Of a stretch of 64,000 nucleotides of DNA, positions 54,519 to 63,884 are shown piece after piece. A model generated the notes under the pieces. It had not been told where the DNA came from. It saw only the letters and a program-made list of their open reading frames with translations, and did not search any database. The stretch's first letter is position 1. Every line of letters starts with the position of its first letter. The position numbers and the translations under genes were made by a program. The stretch comes from Psychroflexus torquis ATCC 700755. GTDB lineage: Bacteria > Bacteroidota > Bacteroidia > Flavobacteriales > Flavobacteriaceae. The stretch lies in the NCBI RefSeq assembly GCF_000153485.2, contig NC_018721.1, positions 992,001 through 1,056,000 of the forward strand. The letters are read 5' to 3'.

Positions 54519-55169
54519 TTAAGCTTTTGGTCTCATAGCAGTTAACATTCCGCCATAAACACCATTAAGAGAATTTAAATTAGCGGTTAAGGATTCCATT
54601 TGATCTTTGAGCTTTCCTGCATTATTTGTTACTGCTTCGTTAACTTCAGCTTGACGCATAGCTGAATCCACTTGGACTTTATACAAGTTATTTAAGGACT
54701 CCATTTGTTGAGCAGCCATTGAAATTTGATCACCATATTTCTTTTGCGAATTCATTGAATCTGTTGTTGGAGCAATGTTTTTTGCAGCACCCTCAAAGTT
54801 TTTAATACTTTCTCCAAGGCTCTCCATAAGTTTAGAATCTATCTTTGCTTCCTTAAGCATATCATCTAATTTCTGTGATAAAAGACCACTTTCCTCTTTC
54901 AAATCTTGCTTTGGATTTTTAGATGAAGGATTATTTCCAGTTAATTCTGGGTAAACTTTTTCCCAATCTAGTTCTTTGTCTACTGGCTCAAATGCTGAAA
55001 TTGTAAATATTACTGCCTCAGTAATAAGCCCAATAGTCAACATTAAACCACCTGTTATAGGTCCAATAGAAATATGCTGAATTTTAAATAGTGCCCCAAT
55101 AATTACAATAGCCGCTCCAAGGCCATACACCATACTCATTACTTTCTTTCTTTTGTTTGAGTTTGCCAT
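54519..55169 (-). CDS. gldL: Gliding motor subunit GldL
   Basis: 216 residues with two membrane helices (about 13-29 and 34-58) that include the Glu in GLITEAVIFTISAFEP, a conserved site for proton coupling. The C-terminal part is cytoplasmic, coiled and helical. It precedes gldM by 24 bases and forms the GldLM complex. Confidence 0.94.
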   Translation of the reverse strand: MANSNKRKKVMSMVYGLGAAIVIIGALFKIQHISIGPITGGLMLTIGLITEAVIFTISAFEPVDKELDWEKVYPELTGNNPSSKNPKQDLKEESGLLSQKLDDMLKEAKIDSKLMESLGESIKNFEGAAKNIAPTTDSMNSQKKYGDQISMAAQQMESLNNLYKVQVDSAMRQAEVNEAVTNNAGKLKDQMESLTANLNSLNGVYGGMLTAMRPKA

Positions 55170-55202
55170 AATAAAATATTTGATTGTTTAGTTTTCTTTT
55201 TT

Positions 55203-56558
55203 TTAATTTAAATAAAGTGAATTCCCTAAGAAATCTTGTACGGTTCTAAAACCAATATAACTTCTTGCAGAATCTGAATATTCATAATCTCTTGTACTTA
55301 CTTGCAGATAATAGCTTACATCTTTCCAAGACCCTCCACGAACAACTTTACGCTTATTTTCAGAGTTGTTTACATTAGGATTCATAGATGACATGTATTC
55401 ATAAGAAGCTGGATCGTAGGACGTATTAACCCACTCCGCAACATTTCCAGACATATTATATAAACCGTAGTCATTGGGTTCGTAAGCATCAGATTCTACT
55501 GTATATAAAGCCTCATCAGCCGCATAATCACCTCTATAAGGCTTGAAGTTAGCCAAAAAACAAGCCCTATCGTCTTTAGCATAAGGCCCACCCCAGGGGA
55601 AAGTCCCACCTTCTATACCACCTCTGGCAGCGTATTCCCATTCTGCCTCTGAAGGCAATCTAAAAAAATTGACGTTTGCTTCTTTTTTTTGTTTTCTAAA
55701 ATCATTCAGATATTTGGTTCTCCAATTCGCAAAAGCCTTTGCTTGGCCCCAAGTCACCCCAACAACTGGATAATTATCGTATGCTGTATGAGAAAAATAA
55801 TCATTATGCATAGGCTCGTTGTAAGAGTAATTAAAATCTTTAATCCAAACTGTTGTATCTGGATAAACCATTACTTCTTCTTCTGTAATAAAGTTGGTTC
55901 GCACCCCTTTAGCTCTTGCAGCGGCATCGAGATCTATCGTTTTATAACTATACTTAAATTTAGTAACATCAAGCATTCTTCGTCCATTATAGGACTGGTC
56001 GTTAGAGAGATAGAACTCATCCATGACATAAACATAGTCTTCATCTGGATATTGGGCTGGATCCCAAATAATTTCTGTATTCCAATTTAAAGCTTGATCT
56101 AATGGGTCATAATATCTAGAAAATTCCTGAAATGGACTTAAATCATCATCTGAATTCGTGTTCTTAAAAGCGAAATTTTGGACAGAACGGTTATTATTTC
56201 CATCTCCATCTCCCGCCAATTCTGCTGCTTCAGCCAATTTCTGTCTAATTACAGAATCTCTGACATGAGAAACAAATTGCCTGTACTCAGAATTTGTGAT
56301 TTCAGTTTCATCCATATAAAAGGAAGGAACTGTAACTGTTTTAGGTGGAGCATTTTGGACACTAGCCAAGTCATCGTCAGACTTACCCATAATGAAGGAA
56401 CCTCCCTCGACTAGAACCATCCCAAAGGGCTTTTCTGGGTACCATCTCTTCCCTTCCACTCCTACAAGTTGACCTTTGTCACTTTTTCCACAACTCAAGA
56501 CTAAAAGAGCTATAAATGCAAAGCAAAAGCCTTTAAAAAATGTAAAATATAATTTCAT
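55203..56558 (-). CDS. gldK: Gliding lipoprotein GldK
   Basis: 451 residues. Signal peptide with lipobox LVLSC (Cys23). The mature part is an FGE-sulfatase-like fold (about 45-445): VLVEGGSFIMG, FYMDETEITNSEYRQF, FRLPSEAEWEYAARGG, GNVAEWVNTSYDP and VRGGSWKDVSYYL. It forms the outer-membrane ring of the type IX secretion system with GldN. First of the operon, 74 bases after the arginase-fold gene. Confidence 0.95.
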   Translation of the reverse strand: MKLYFTFFKGFCFAFIALLVLSCGKSDKGQLVGVEGKRWYPEKPFGMVLVEGGSFIMGKSDDDLASVQNAPPKTVTVPSFYMDETEITNSEYRQFVSHVRDSVIRQKLAEAAELAGDGDGNNNRSVQNFAFKNTNSDDDLSPFQEFSRYYDPLDQALNWNTEIIWDPAQYPDEDYVYVMDEFYLSNDQSYNGRRMLDVTKFKYSYKTIDLDAAARAKGVRTNFITEEEVMVYPDTTVWIKDFNYSYNEPMHNDYFSHTAYDNYPVVGVTWGQAKAFANWRTKYLNDFRKQKKEANVNFFRLPSEAEWEYAARGGIEGGTFPWGGPYAKDDRACFLANFKPYRGDYAADEALYTVESDAYEPNDYGLYNMSGNVAEWVNTSYDPASYEYMSSMNPNVNNSENKRKVVRGGSWKDVSYYLQVSTRDYEYSDSARSYIGFRTVQDFLGNSLYLN

Positions 56559-56587
56559 AACAAAATGATTAAATTCAAGTCTGACTA

Positions 56588-56595
56588 CAAATAAA
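56588..56595 (-). promoter_or_regulatory. Possible -7 element of gldKLMN
   Basis: TTTATTTG on the minus strand deviates at one position from TAnnTTTG, 29 bases ahead of gldK, with a TTG about 17 bases further upstream. Confidence 0.35.
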
Positions 56596-56632
56596 CAATT
56601 TTTTTCTTAACAACAATTAAAATAAATTCAAA

Positions 56633-57784
56633 CTAAGTGGTGTTTTTATATTTCGCTTTCAACCATCTATCTGGAATCACAGATCCTGTCGCATCAATAT
56701 AATCTTGTTTATCACAAGCTAATAACGAAGGTTTATAAACATTATTTTCATTTTGTATTTTAATCCACCACCGATTTGAAATCTCACTCTTAAAAAAAAC
56801 TAAAATTTCATCTTCGATCGGAACACTATATTTTATGAAATTCGGGCTCTTTTCAGTAATGTGCTCATTTAACCTCAAACTAAAACCTTCTACAAAATAC
56901 CATAACATCTGAGCTATCAAACTGATAAGTCCTTCAGATTTCTGCATCGACTGCAATTCATAAACACCAAAAGAACTCAATTTATCACTCATACCTGCAT
57001 ATCTACACAGCTTACATAAATCAAAAGTGCTGAATCCGTTAATATTTTCGTGATTTGGATCAGCAATTTCTGAAGACTTAACACAATGTATGTCAATACT
57101 AAACAAGTCAGTGTCTCTTAAGATAGGCTCAGCCTTTGTGAAATCTGACTTCAGAGTTCCTAACCTTAGTGCATCAAAAAAAAGTTTTTCCATTAAATCA
57201 ATCTCTTCTTGAGGAGATAAATACGTCTGATACCCCAGATTAGCAAAATTAAACAAGTTATAAGGCTCATCAATAATCATTTTACCCACATAAGATTGAC
57301 TATCCATTGGTAACTCTGAATTACCAATATCAAACTTATGATCTGCTGTTGCTAAATTGATCATATATTTAATTCCGTCGTAGGCTCTATATTGCGAAAA
57401 CGTGAGGTCTTGACTCCCTCCTAAAATAATAGGCAAAATAGATTTCTTATAAAGACTAGACAGTATATTTTTTACTACATAAGCCGTGTCGGAAACCTTA
57501 TCCCCCCTGTTGATATCTCCTAAATCAATAATATCCACTTGCCAATTACCTACATACATCGCATATAAGCTCAACCTTATTTCCTCATAAAAAAAATCTG
57601 ATTTTCTTGGATAGACACTATTTCTTTCCTCTTTAATACACACTATAGCTAACTGAAACTTATTGAGCTGAATGTCCTCATCCTCATCAAAAAAACTGAC
57701 GTAATTTGATAAGGTTTGGTTTGAGAAATTTTTAATTTTATTTTGAAGCTCAGGATGAACAGGTTCTAAAAATTCGAATGCCAT
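56633..57784 (-). CDS. Arginase-fold protein lacking metal ligands
   Basis: 383 residues of the arginase/formimidoylglutamase superfamily. LGGSQDLTFS (121-130) holds Gln-Asp where enzymes have a His, and SIDIHCVKSSEIADP (229-243) has His in place of the second Asp of SxDxD. Of the DAHxD motif only an ADHKFD (147-152) remains. Binding of the two Mn ions is therefore doubtful, although relatives are often annotated as formimidoylglutamase. It is probably non-catalytic or altered. Follows topA by 9 bases. Confidence 0.8.
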   Translation of the reverse strand: MAFEFLEPVHPELQNKIKNFSNQTLSNYVSFFDEDEDIQLNKFQLAIVCIKEERNSVYPRKSDFFYEEIRLSLYAMYVGNWQVDIIDLGDINRGDKVSDTAYVVKNILSSLYKKSILPIILGGSQDLTFSQYRAYDGIKYMINLATADHKFDIGNSELPMDSQSYVGKMIIDEPYNLFNFANLGYQTYLSPQEEIDLMEKLFFDALRLGTLKSDFTKAEPILRDTDLFSIDIHCVKSSEIADPNHENINGFSTFDLCKLCRYAGMSDKLSSFGVYELQSMQKSEGLISLIAQMLWYFVEGFSLRLNEHITEKSPNFIKYSVPIEDEILVFFKSEISNRWWIKIQNENNVYKPSLLACDKQDYIDATGSVIPDRWLKAKYKNTT

Positions 57785-57793
57785 TAACGTGGG

Positions 57794-60430
57794 TTAAGAT
57801 TTAGTTGTCTTTTTTGTGCTTGTTTTCTTTTTGGCAGTCGTTTTTTTAGCTGGCTTTTTCTTCACAGCAGTTTTCTTCTCAGTTGTTTTCTTCTCAGTTG
57901 TTTTTTTAGCAGCAGTTTTCTTCGCAGTTGTTTTCTTCGCAGCTGTCTTTTTTACAGCAGTTTTCTTAGTCGTTTTTTTCTTAGTCTTTGTGTTTTTGGC
58001 TAAAATAGCTTCAGCCTCATCCAACGCCATTCCTTCTGCTTCCGTAGTTTTAGGCAATTCTACTTTTGTATTTCCCTTAGAAAGTTTAAAACGTCCCCAC
58101 CTTGCCTTTTCTAGTTTTATACCTTGTTCTTCCCAATGATGGATTAATTTATCTTTTTCTTTCTGAATTTTATCTTCGATCAATTCAACGATATCCTCTT
58201 CAGAAAGATTGTCAAAATCATATTTTTTATTCACATTGATGAACATGCCGTCCCATTTCAAGTACGGACCAAAACGACCTACTCCTTTCTGGACTCCTTT
58301 TTCGTTATGATAGCATACGGGCTCTTCTGCTTTTTCTTTTGCCTTTATAAGCTCAATAGCACGATCGTAAGTGACGTCCAAAGGATCATCATCTTTTTCT
58401 AAAGAGACAAACTTTTTGCCAAACCGGACGTAAGGACCAAAACGGCCAATGTTGGTCTCCACCTCTTCTTCCTTATATTCTCCCAGTTGTTTGGGAAGTT
58501 TAAATAAGTCCATGGCTTCTTCATAAGTCACAGAAGATAAGGTTTGACTGGGTTTTAGGCTTGCAAACCTAGGCTTTTCATCGTCTTCCACAGAACCAAT
58601 TTGAACCATAGGACCAAATTTTCCCAGACGTGCACTCACAGGTTTGCCTGATACAGGGTCTTCTCCTAAGACTCGCTCGCCTACTTCTCGTTCTGCATTG
58701 GCAGCAACGTCTATGACCTTAGGATGAAAATGTACATAAAAGTCACTCATCACTCTGGTCCACTTGGCGTTACCCTCAGCAACCTCATCGAAGTCTTGTT
58801 CGAGTTTAGCCGTAAAATTATAATCTAAAATAGCTTCAAAATGTTTCACCAGAAAGTCATTAACCACCATACCAACATCTGTTGGCACAAGTTTGCCTTT
58901 ATCGCTTCCTACTTTTTCAGATAATGTTTTACTTTTTATATCGGTATCTTTTAAAGTATATTGAATATACTCTCTATCGGTACCGTCAATACTTCCTTTT
59001 TCGACATATTTCCTGTTTTGAATTGTCGAAATCGTGGGAGCATAAGTCGATGGGCGTCCAATTCCTAATTCTTCTAATTTTTTCACTAGAGACGCTTCTG
59101 TATATCTAGACGGTGGCCTTGAATAGCGCTCTGTCGCTTGAATATAAGAATTCTGTAATTTCTCTCCTACAGACATGGCTGGAAGCAATCCACTTTGCTC
59201 TTCGTCTTCTTCATCCTGACCTTCTAGATAAACTTTTAGAAATCCATCAAACTTAATAACTTCACCGTTCGCCGTAAAGTGACGATCGTCTTTATCTGAA
59301 GATATCTTCACGTTGGTTCTTTCAAGTTCAGCATCGCTCATCTGCGAAGCAATACCCCGTTTCCAAATCAGCTCATATAAACGCTGTTGGTCCCGTTCTG
59401 CATCGATTTGATGTTCAGCAAAATTTGTTGGTCGTATAGCTTCATGGGCCTCTTGTGCTCCTTTAGACTTTCCTTTATAATTTCTAGCTTTATGGTATTT
59501 ATCACCATAAGCACTTTTAATCTCATCTTCAGCTCCTTCTTTAGCTTGAGAAGATAAATTTACACTATCGGTTCTCATGTAGGTGATATGTCCAGCTTCA
59601 TACAGTCGCTGAGCCATATTCATGGTTTTACTAACAGAAAAATATAACTTCCGAGCAGCTTCTTGTTGTAATGTAGAGGTCGTAAATGGTGGTGCTGGAG
59701 ATTTTTTTGCAGGTTTTTTGGTCAAGTCATCTACATTGAAATTGGCCTGTTTCTGGATTTCTAAAAAATCTTCTACTTCTATTTGAGACTCAAGGTTCTT
59801 AGGTAGTTTTGCTTTAAAGCTTGCGCCATTTGTAGTTTGGAATTGAGCATCTACTCTATAAAATACGTGAGGATCGAAGTTTAATACCTCTCTTTCCCGC
59901 TCTACTATTAATCTAACGGAAACCGATTGAACTCTACCGGCAGAAAGGCCCCCTTTCACTTTTCTCCATAAGATTGGAGATAATTCGTACCCTACTAAAC
60001 GGTCTAAAATCCGTCTCGCTTTTTGAGCATTAACTAAATTATAATTAATTTCTCTCGGATTCTTTATCGCCTTTTGTATAGCTGATTTGGTAATTTCGGA
60101 AAAGACAATTCGCTTGGTTTTTTTTTCTTCTAGCTTCAGTTCATCGGCTAGATGCCAAGCTATGGCCTCTCCTTCTCTATCTTCATCACTCGCTAACCAA
60201 ACAATTTCGGATTCTTTTGCTAGTTTGGCGAGCTTTCTAACAACATCTTTCTTATCAGCGTTAACTATATATGTAGGCTTGAAGTCGTTGTCTACATCCA
60301 CCCCCAGCTCTTTAGACGGTAAATCCGCAATATGACCAAAACTTGAGGCCACTTTATAATCTTTACCTAAAAATTTTTCTATTGTCTTAGCTTTGGCAGG
60401 AGACTCAACTATTACTAGATTTTTTGCCAT
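57794..60430 (-). CDS. topA: DNA topoisomerase I
   Basis: 878 residues from the ATG at 60430, where MAKNLVIVESPAKAKTIEKF opens the Toprim domain. DEDREGEAIAW follows, and the catalytic Tyr284 sits in ITYMRTDSVN. C-terminal GRFGPYVRFG-type repeats lack zinc-ribbon Cys. The last 65 or so residues are Lys/Thr/Ala repeats (KKTAAKKTTAKK-type). The frame extends 26 codons upstream through the promoter region, which is not likely to be translated. Confidence 0.94.
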   Translation of the reverse strand: MAKNLVIVESPAKAKTIEKFLGKDYKVASSFGHIADLPSKELGVDVDNDFKPTYIVNADKKDVVRKLAKLAKESEIVWLASDEDREGEAIAWHLADELKLEEKKTKRIVFSEITKSAIQKAIKNPREINYNLVNAQKARRILDRLVGYELSPILWRKVKGGLSAGRVQSVSVRLIVEREREVLNFDPHVFYRVDAQFQTTNGASFKAKLPKNLESQIEVEDFLEIQKQANFNVDDLTKKPAKKSPAPPFTTSTLQQEAARKLYFSVSKTMNMAQRLYEAGHITYMRTDSVNLSSQAKEGAEDEIKSAYGDKYHKARNYKGKSKGAQEAHEAIRPTNFAEHQIDAERDQQRLYELIWKRGIASQMSDAELERTNVKISSDKDDRHFTANGEVIKFDGFLKVYLEGQDEEDEEQSGLLPAMSVGEKLQNSYIQATERYSRPPSRYTEASLVKKLEELGIGRPSTYAPTISTIQNRKYVEKGSIDGTDREYIQYTLKDTDIKSKTLSEKVGSDKGKLVPTDVGMVVNDFLVKHFEAILDYNFTAKLEQDFDEVAEGNAKWTRVMSDFYVHFHPKVIDVAANAEREVGERVLGEDPVSGKPVSARLGKFGPMVQIGSVEDDEKPRFASLKPSQTLSSVTYEEAMDLFKLPKQLGEYKEEEVETNIGRFGPYVRFGKKFVSLEKDDDPLDVTYDRAIELIKAKEKAEEPVCYHNEKGVQKGVGRFGPYLKWDGMFINVNKKYDFDNLSEEDIVELIEDKIQKEKDKLIHHWEEQGIKLEKARWGRFKLSKGNTKVELPKTTEAEGMALDEAEAILAKNTKTKKKTTKKTAVKKTAAKKTTAKKTAAKKTTEKKTTEKKTAVKKKPAKKTTAKKKTSTKKTTKS

Positions 60431-60449
60431 TGTTGATTTATTTATGATA

Positions 60450-60457
60450 CAAAAGTA
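60450..60457 (-). promoter_or_regulatory. -7 element of the topA promoter
   Basis: TACTTTTG on the minus strand fits TAnnTTTG, 20 bases ahead of the 60430 start. It lies within the longer upstream frame and argues for the shorter protein. Confidence 0.55.
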
Positions 60458-60588
60458 TACGAATTTTTGGATTTTAATTTTAGAAAGCGCTATAAAGTAA
60501 CTTTTCAAATCGATTTCAACATCTTATACCAAAGCAAATTTTGCTAAAGGAACTAAATTTATAACTCATAAAATTGATAAAATGACAG

Positions 60589-60619
60589 TTTGTCAGTAAT
60601 TTCATAACTTGTATCTTTG
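60589..60619 (+). promoter_or_regulatory. miaB promoter
   Basis: TTTG (60589-60592), 19 bases, then TATCTTTG (60612-60619), a full match to the Bacteroidota promoter. The transcript should start near 60626. A TTG inside the -7 element could be misread as a start codon; the ATG at 60641 is the likely one. Confidence 0.75.
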
Positions 60620-60640
60620 CTTAAAATATTACAACTTCAT

Positions 60641-62098
60641 ATGGAGAAGATTATTGATGAGACTCTACAGGGGCAAACCTTGGTTAAAGAAAAGAAGGAA
60701 AATAACACTAAGAAACTTTACATTGAAAGTTACGGTTGCGCTATGAATTTTAGCGATAGTGAAATCGTAGCATCTATATTGAATAAAGAAGGATACAATA
60801 CTACCAACGAACTTTCTGAAGCTGACCTTGTTTTGGTTAACACCTGTTCTATACGAGATAAAGCAGAGCAAACGGTAAGAAAACGGTTGGAAAAATATAA
60901 CGCGGTCAAGAAAATCAATCCTTCTATGAAGGTAGGCGTTTTGGGCTGTATGGCAGAACGCTTAAAAAGTAAATTTCTTGAAGAAGAGAAAATTGTAGAC
61001 CTGGTTGTAGGACCAGATGCCTACAAGGATTTACCAAACTTACTGGAGGAGGTTGAAAGTGGTAGAGATGCCATAAACGTGATTTTATCTAAAGAAGAAA
61101 CTTACGGAGATATTTCACCGGTACGTTTGCAAAGCAACGGTGTGTCCGCTTTTGTGTCGATTACAAGAGGCTGTGATAATATGTGTACCTTTTGCATAGT
61201 ACCATTTACTCGCGGTAGAGAACGAAGCCGTGATCCTTTAAGCATTATTGATGAAGTAAATGATTTGTGGAGTAAAGGCTTTAAGGAAATCACTTTACTA
61301 GGCCAAAATGTAGATAGCTATTTGTGGTATGGTGGCGGTTTGAAAAAAGATTTCAAAAGCGCAACGGAAATGCAAAAAGCTACAGCAGTCGGGTTTTCAC
61401 ACTTACTTGACATTGTAGCAAAAGCTCAGCCAGGAATGCGCATTCGCTTTTCTACTTCAAATCCACAGGATATGACGATAGATGTGATTGAAGTCATGGC
61501 AAAACACAACAACATTTGCGATTATATACATCTTCCCGTACAAAGTGGAAGTGATAGGATTTTAAAGAAAATGAATAGGCTACACACCCGCGAAGAATAC
61601 TTTAGGTTGATAGATAATATTAGAAAAATAATACCTGGCTGCGGTATCTCTCAAGATATGATCATTGGATTTCCTTCAGAAACAGAAGAAGATCACAAAG
61701 ACACCCTATCCTTAATGGAAAATGTAAAATATAATTTCGGGTATATGTTTGCTTATTCTGAGCGACCAGGAACTCTTGGCGCCAAGAAATTTGAAGATGA
61801 TATTCCAGAGGCTACAAAGAAAAAACGCCTTCAAGAAATCATAGACGTTCAGCAAAAACATTCACGTTTTAGAACGGAACAGCATCTCGGCAAAATTGAA
61901 GAGGTCTTAGTTGAAAAAGAATCTAAAAAATCCGACTCACAATGGAGCGGACGAAACACTCAAAACACAACCGTTGTCTTTCCTAAAAAAGACTACAAAT
62001 TAGGAGATTATGTTTTAGTAAAAATGGAAAAGTGCACAAGTGCCACTTTAATCGGCGAACCTGTTGGTTATGGTCCTATGCAAGCTCTTTCATCTTAA
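60641..62098 (+). CDS. miaB: tRNA methylthiotransferase MiaB
   Basis: 485 residues from the ATG. It has the N-terminal UPF0004 domain (YIESYGCAMNFSDSE with a cluster-binding Cys, more Cys at NTCSIRDKAEQ and LGCMAERLK), the radical SAM domain with CDNMCTFC (CxxxCxxC) and TRGRERSR, and a TRAM domain (about 410-475). MiaB adds the 2-methylthio group to i6A37 of tRNAs using two Fe-S clusters and SAM. Divergent from topA. Confidence 0.95.
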   Translation: MEKIIDETLQGQTLVKEKKENNTKKLYIESYGCAMNFSDSEIVASILNKEGYNTTNELSEADLVLVNTCSIRDKAEQTVRKRLEKYNAVKKINPSMKVGVLGCMAERLKSKFLEEEKIVDLVVGPDAYKDLPNLLEEVESGRDAINVILSKEETYGDISPVRLQSNGVSAFVSITRGCDNMCTFCIVPFTRGRERSRDPLSIIDEVNDLWSKGFKEITLLGQNVDSYLWYGGGLKKDFKSATEMQKATAVGFSHLLDIVAKAQPGMRIRFSTSNPQDMTIDVIEVMAKHNNICDYIHLPVQSGSDRILKKMNRLHTREEYFRLIDNIRKIIPGCGISQDMIIGFPSETEEDHKDTLSLMENVKYNFGYMFAYSERPGTLGAKKFEDDIPEATKKKRLQEIIDVQQKHSRFRTEQHLGKIEEVLVEKESKKSDSQWSGRNTQNTTVVFPKKDYKLGDYVLVKMEKCTSATLIGEPVGYGPMQALSS

Positions 62099-62112
62099 AA
62101 TAAATTTAAAAT

Positions 62113-63384
62113 ATGGAATCTCCACAAGCTGTTAAGCAGCGATTTGAAATTATAGGGAACGACCCCAACCTCAATAGGGCTATAGAAAAATCTATACGCG
62201 TGGCACCTACAGATATTTCTGTTTTGGTCACAGGAGAAAGTGGAGTTGGTAAAGAAAGTCTACCCAAAATTATACATTCCCTTTCTCATAGAAAACACGC
62301 TAAATATATCGCTGTAAACTGCGGTGCTATCCCAGAAGGCACTATTGATAGTGAATTATTTGGACACGAAAAGGGGGCTTTTACAGGAGCCAATCAATCC
62401 AGAGATGGCTATTTTAAAGAAGCCGACGGAGGGACTATTTTTCTAGATGAAGTAGGAGAATTACCCCTCACCACTCAGGTAAGGCTTTTGAGAGTTCTAG
62501 AGACTGGAGAATTTATAAAGGTAGGATCCTCTAAAGTTCAAAAATCTGATATTAGAATCGTTGCGGCAACCAACGTAAATATGATTGAAGCTATAAAAGA
62601 AAATAAATTTAGAGAAGATTTATACTACAGACTCAATACTGTTGAAATTCAACTTTCCCCCTTAAGAGAACGCCGATCGGATATTCACTTATTGTTCAGA
62701 AAGTTCGCTTCAGATTTTGCGATTAAATATAAAATGCCAACGATACGTTTGACAGACCAAGCCATTAAAGCGCTAGAAAAATGCGGCTGGCCAGGTAACA
62801 TCAGACAGCTCAAAAATGTTGCTGAACAAATATCAGTATTAGAGACTAGCCGAGAAGTGGATGAAGCCATACTAACGCATTATTTACCGAGTAACAGTTC
62901 CAATCTACCCTCTGTAATTTCAGAATCAAAAAGCAACAAAAGCGATTTTAGCAACGAAAGAGAAATTCTTTACAAAGTTCTTTTTGATATGAAAAACGAC
63001 CTTCATGATCTTAAGAAATTGACTCTAGAGTTCATGGAAAAAGAAAATGATGAAGCCTTTAAAGAAGAAAACAGAAGCTTAATTAGGAAAGTATACGGCG
63101 ATTCCGACACAAAAGAATTCTCTGAAGAATCTCATCAAGAGCAGCTAGAAATTTTGCAAATCCCTGAAAAAAAGAAAACAAAGCCGATTGAGCAACACAT
63201 AGAAAATCCTTACGATTATGCTGAGGATATCGAAGAAGAGGAGACTTTGTCGCTTCAAGATAAAGAAGTGGAACTCATCAAAAAATCTTTGAATAGACAC
63301 CAAGGAAAACGAAAGCCTGCTGCAGATGAATTGGGAATTAGCGAAAGAACACTATATAGAAAAATAAAGCAATACGATTTATAA
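62113..63384 (+). CDS. Sigma-54-dependent transcriptional activator
   Basis: 423 residues. The AAA+ domain (about 10-240) has Walker A GESGVGKE (41-48), the sigma-54-contact loop GAFTGA (88-93) and Walker B GGTIFLDEVGEL (106-117). A Fis-type helix-turn-helix ends the protein (ELGISERTLYRKIKQYDL). No receiver or sensor domain precedes the ATPase, so control must come from elsewhere or be constitutive. 14 bases after miaB; overlaps lptE by one base. The miaB-activator-lptE order is common in Bacteroidota. Confidence 0.93.
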   Translation: MESPQAVKQRFEIIGNDPNLNRAIEKSIRVAPTDISVLVTGESGVGKESLPKIIHSLSHRKHAKYIAVNCGAIPEGTIDSELFGHEKGAFTGANQSRDGYFKEADGGTIFLDEVGELPLTTQVRLLRVLETGEFIKVGSSKVQKSDIRIVAATNVNMIEAIKENKFREDLYYRLNTVEIQLSPLRERRSDIHLLFRKFASDFAIKYKMPTIRLTDQAIKALEKCGWPGNIRQLKNVAEQISVLETSREVDEAILTHYLPSNSSNLPSVISESKSNKSDFSNEREILYKVLFDMKNDLHDLKKLTLEFMEKENDEAFKEENRSLIRKVYGDSDTKEFSEESHQEQLEILQIPEKKKTKPIEQHIENPYDYAEDIEEEETLSLQDKEVELIKKSLNRHQGKRKPAADELGISERTLYRKIKQYDL

Positions 63385-63884
63385 TGAAGATAAAAATAAT
63401 TGGAATTTTAGTGCTGATTTTTAGTCTACAGTCGTGTGGTTATTATTCTTTTACAGGAGCCGACACTGGAAATGCAGAAACCTTTCAAGTGAATTTCTTT
63501 CAAAATAATGCCAAACTCATTGAACCAGGTATTGATAGAGATTTTACGTTGCAACTCCAAGATTTAATACAAAACCAGACCAAATTGAGCCTTACAAACT
63601 CCAATGCAGATCTTGTCTATGAGGGAGAAATCACTCGATACTACGTGGCGCCTATGACTGCCACAGCAGATAGCCGAGCTGCCCAAAATCGACTAACCAT
63701 TGCCGTAAATGTTCGATTTTATAACACTTTAGATCCAGAAAAAGATTTTGAACAAAATTTTTCATTTTATTTTGATTTTCCAGCAAACGAACAATTAAGT
63801 GGCGCTACAAGGGATGTAGCTATTGAAGAAGTGTACCTAAGGATTACTCAGGATATATTTAATGCCTCTTTAACAAATTGGTAA
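63384..63884 (+). CDS. lptE: LPS-assembly lipoprotein LptE
   Basis: 166 residues. Signal with lipobox SLQSC (Cys18). The mature part matches LptE of Bacteroidota: GYYSFTGADT, DRDFTLQLQDLIQNQTKLSL, and YEGEITRYYVAP. It plugs LptD in the outer membrane and delivers lipopolysaccharide. Follows and overlaps the activator gene; stop and next start share TAATG. Confidence 0.9.
   Translation: MKIKIIGILVLIFSLQSCGYYSFTGADTGNAETFQVNFFQNNAKLIEPGIDRDFTLQLQDLIQNQTKLSLTNSNADLVYEGEITRYYVAPMTATADSRAAQNRLTIAVNVRFYNTLDPEKDFEQNFSFYFDFPANEQLSGATRDVAIEEVYLRITQDIFNASLTNW

Noticed and set aside
57816..58139. Plus-strand 107-codon hydrophobic protein
   Set aside because: It is the antisense of the Lys-rich topA tail; Phe/Val-rich sequence is the expected shadow of AAG/AAA-ACT codons.
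60431..60508. 26-residue N-terminal extension of topoisomerase I
   Set aside because: It contains the TACTTTTG promoter element, and all topoisomerase I homology starts at MAKNLV.
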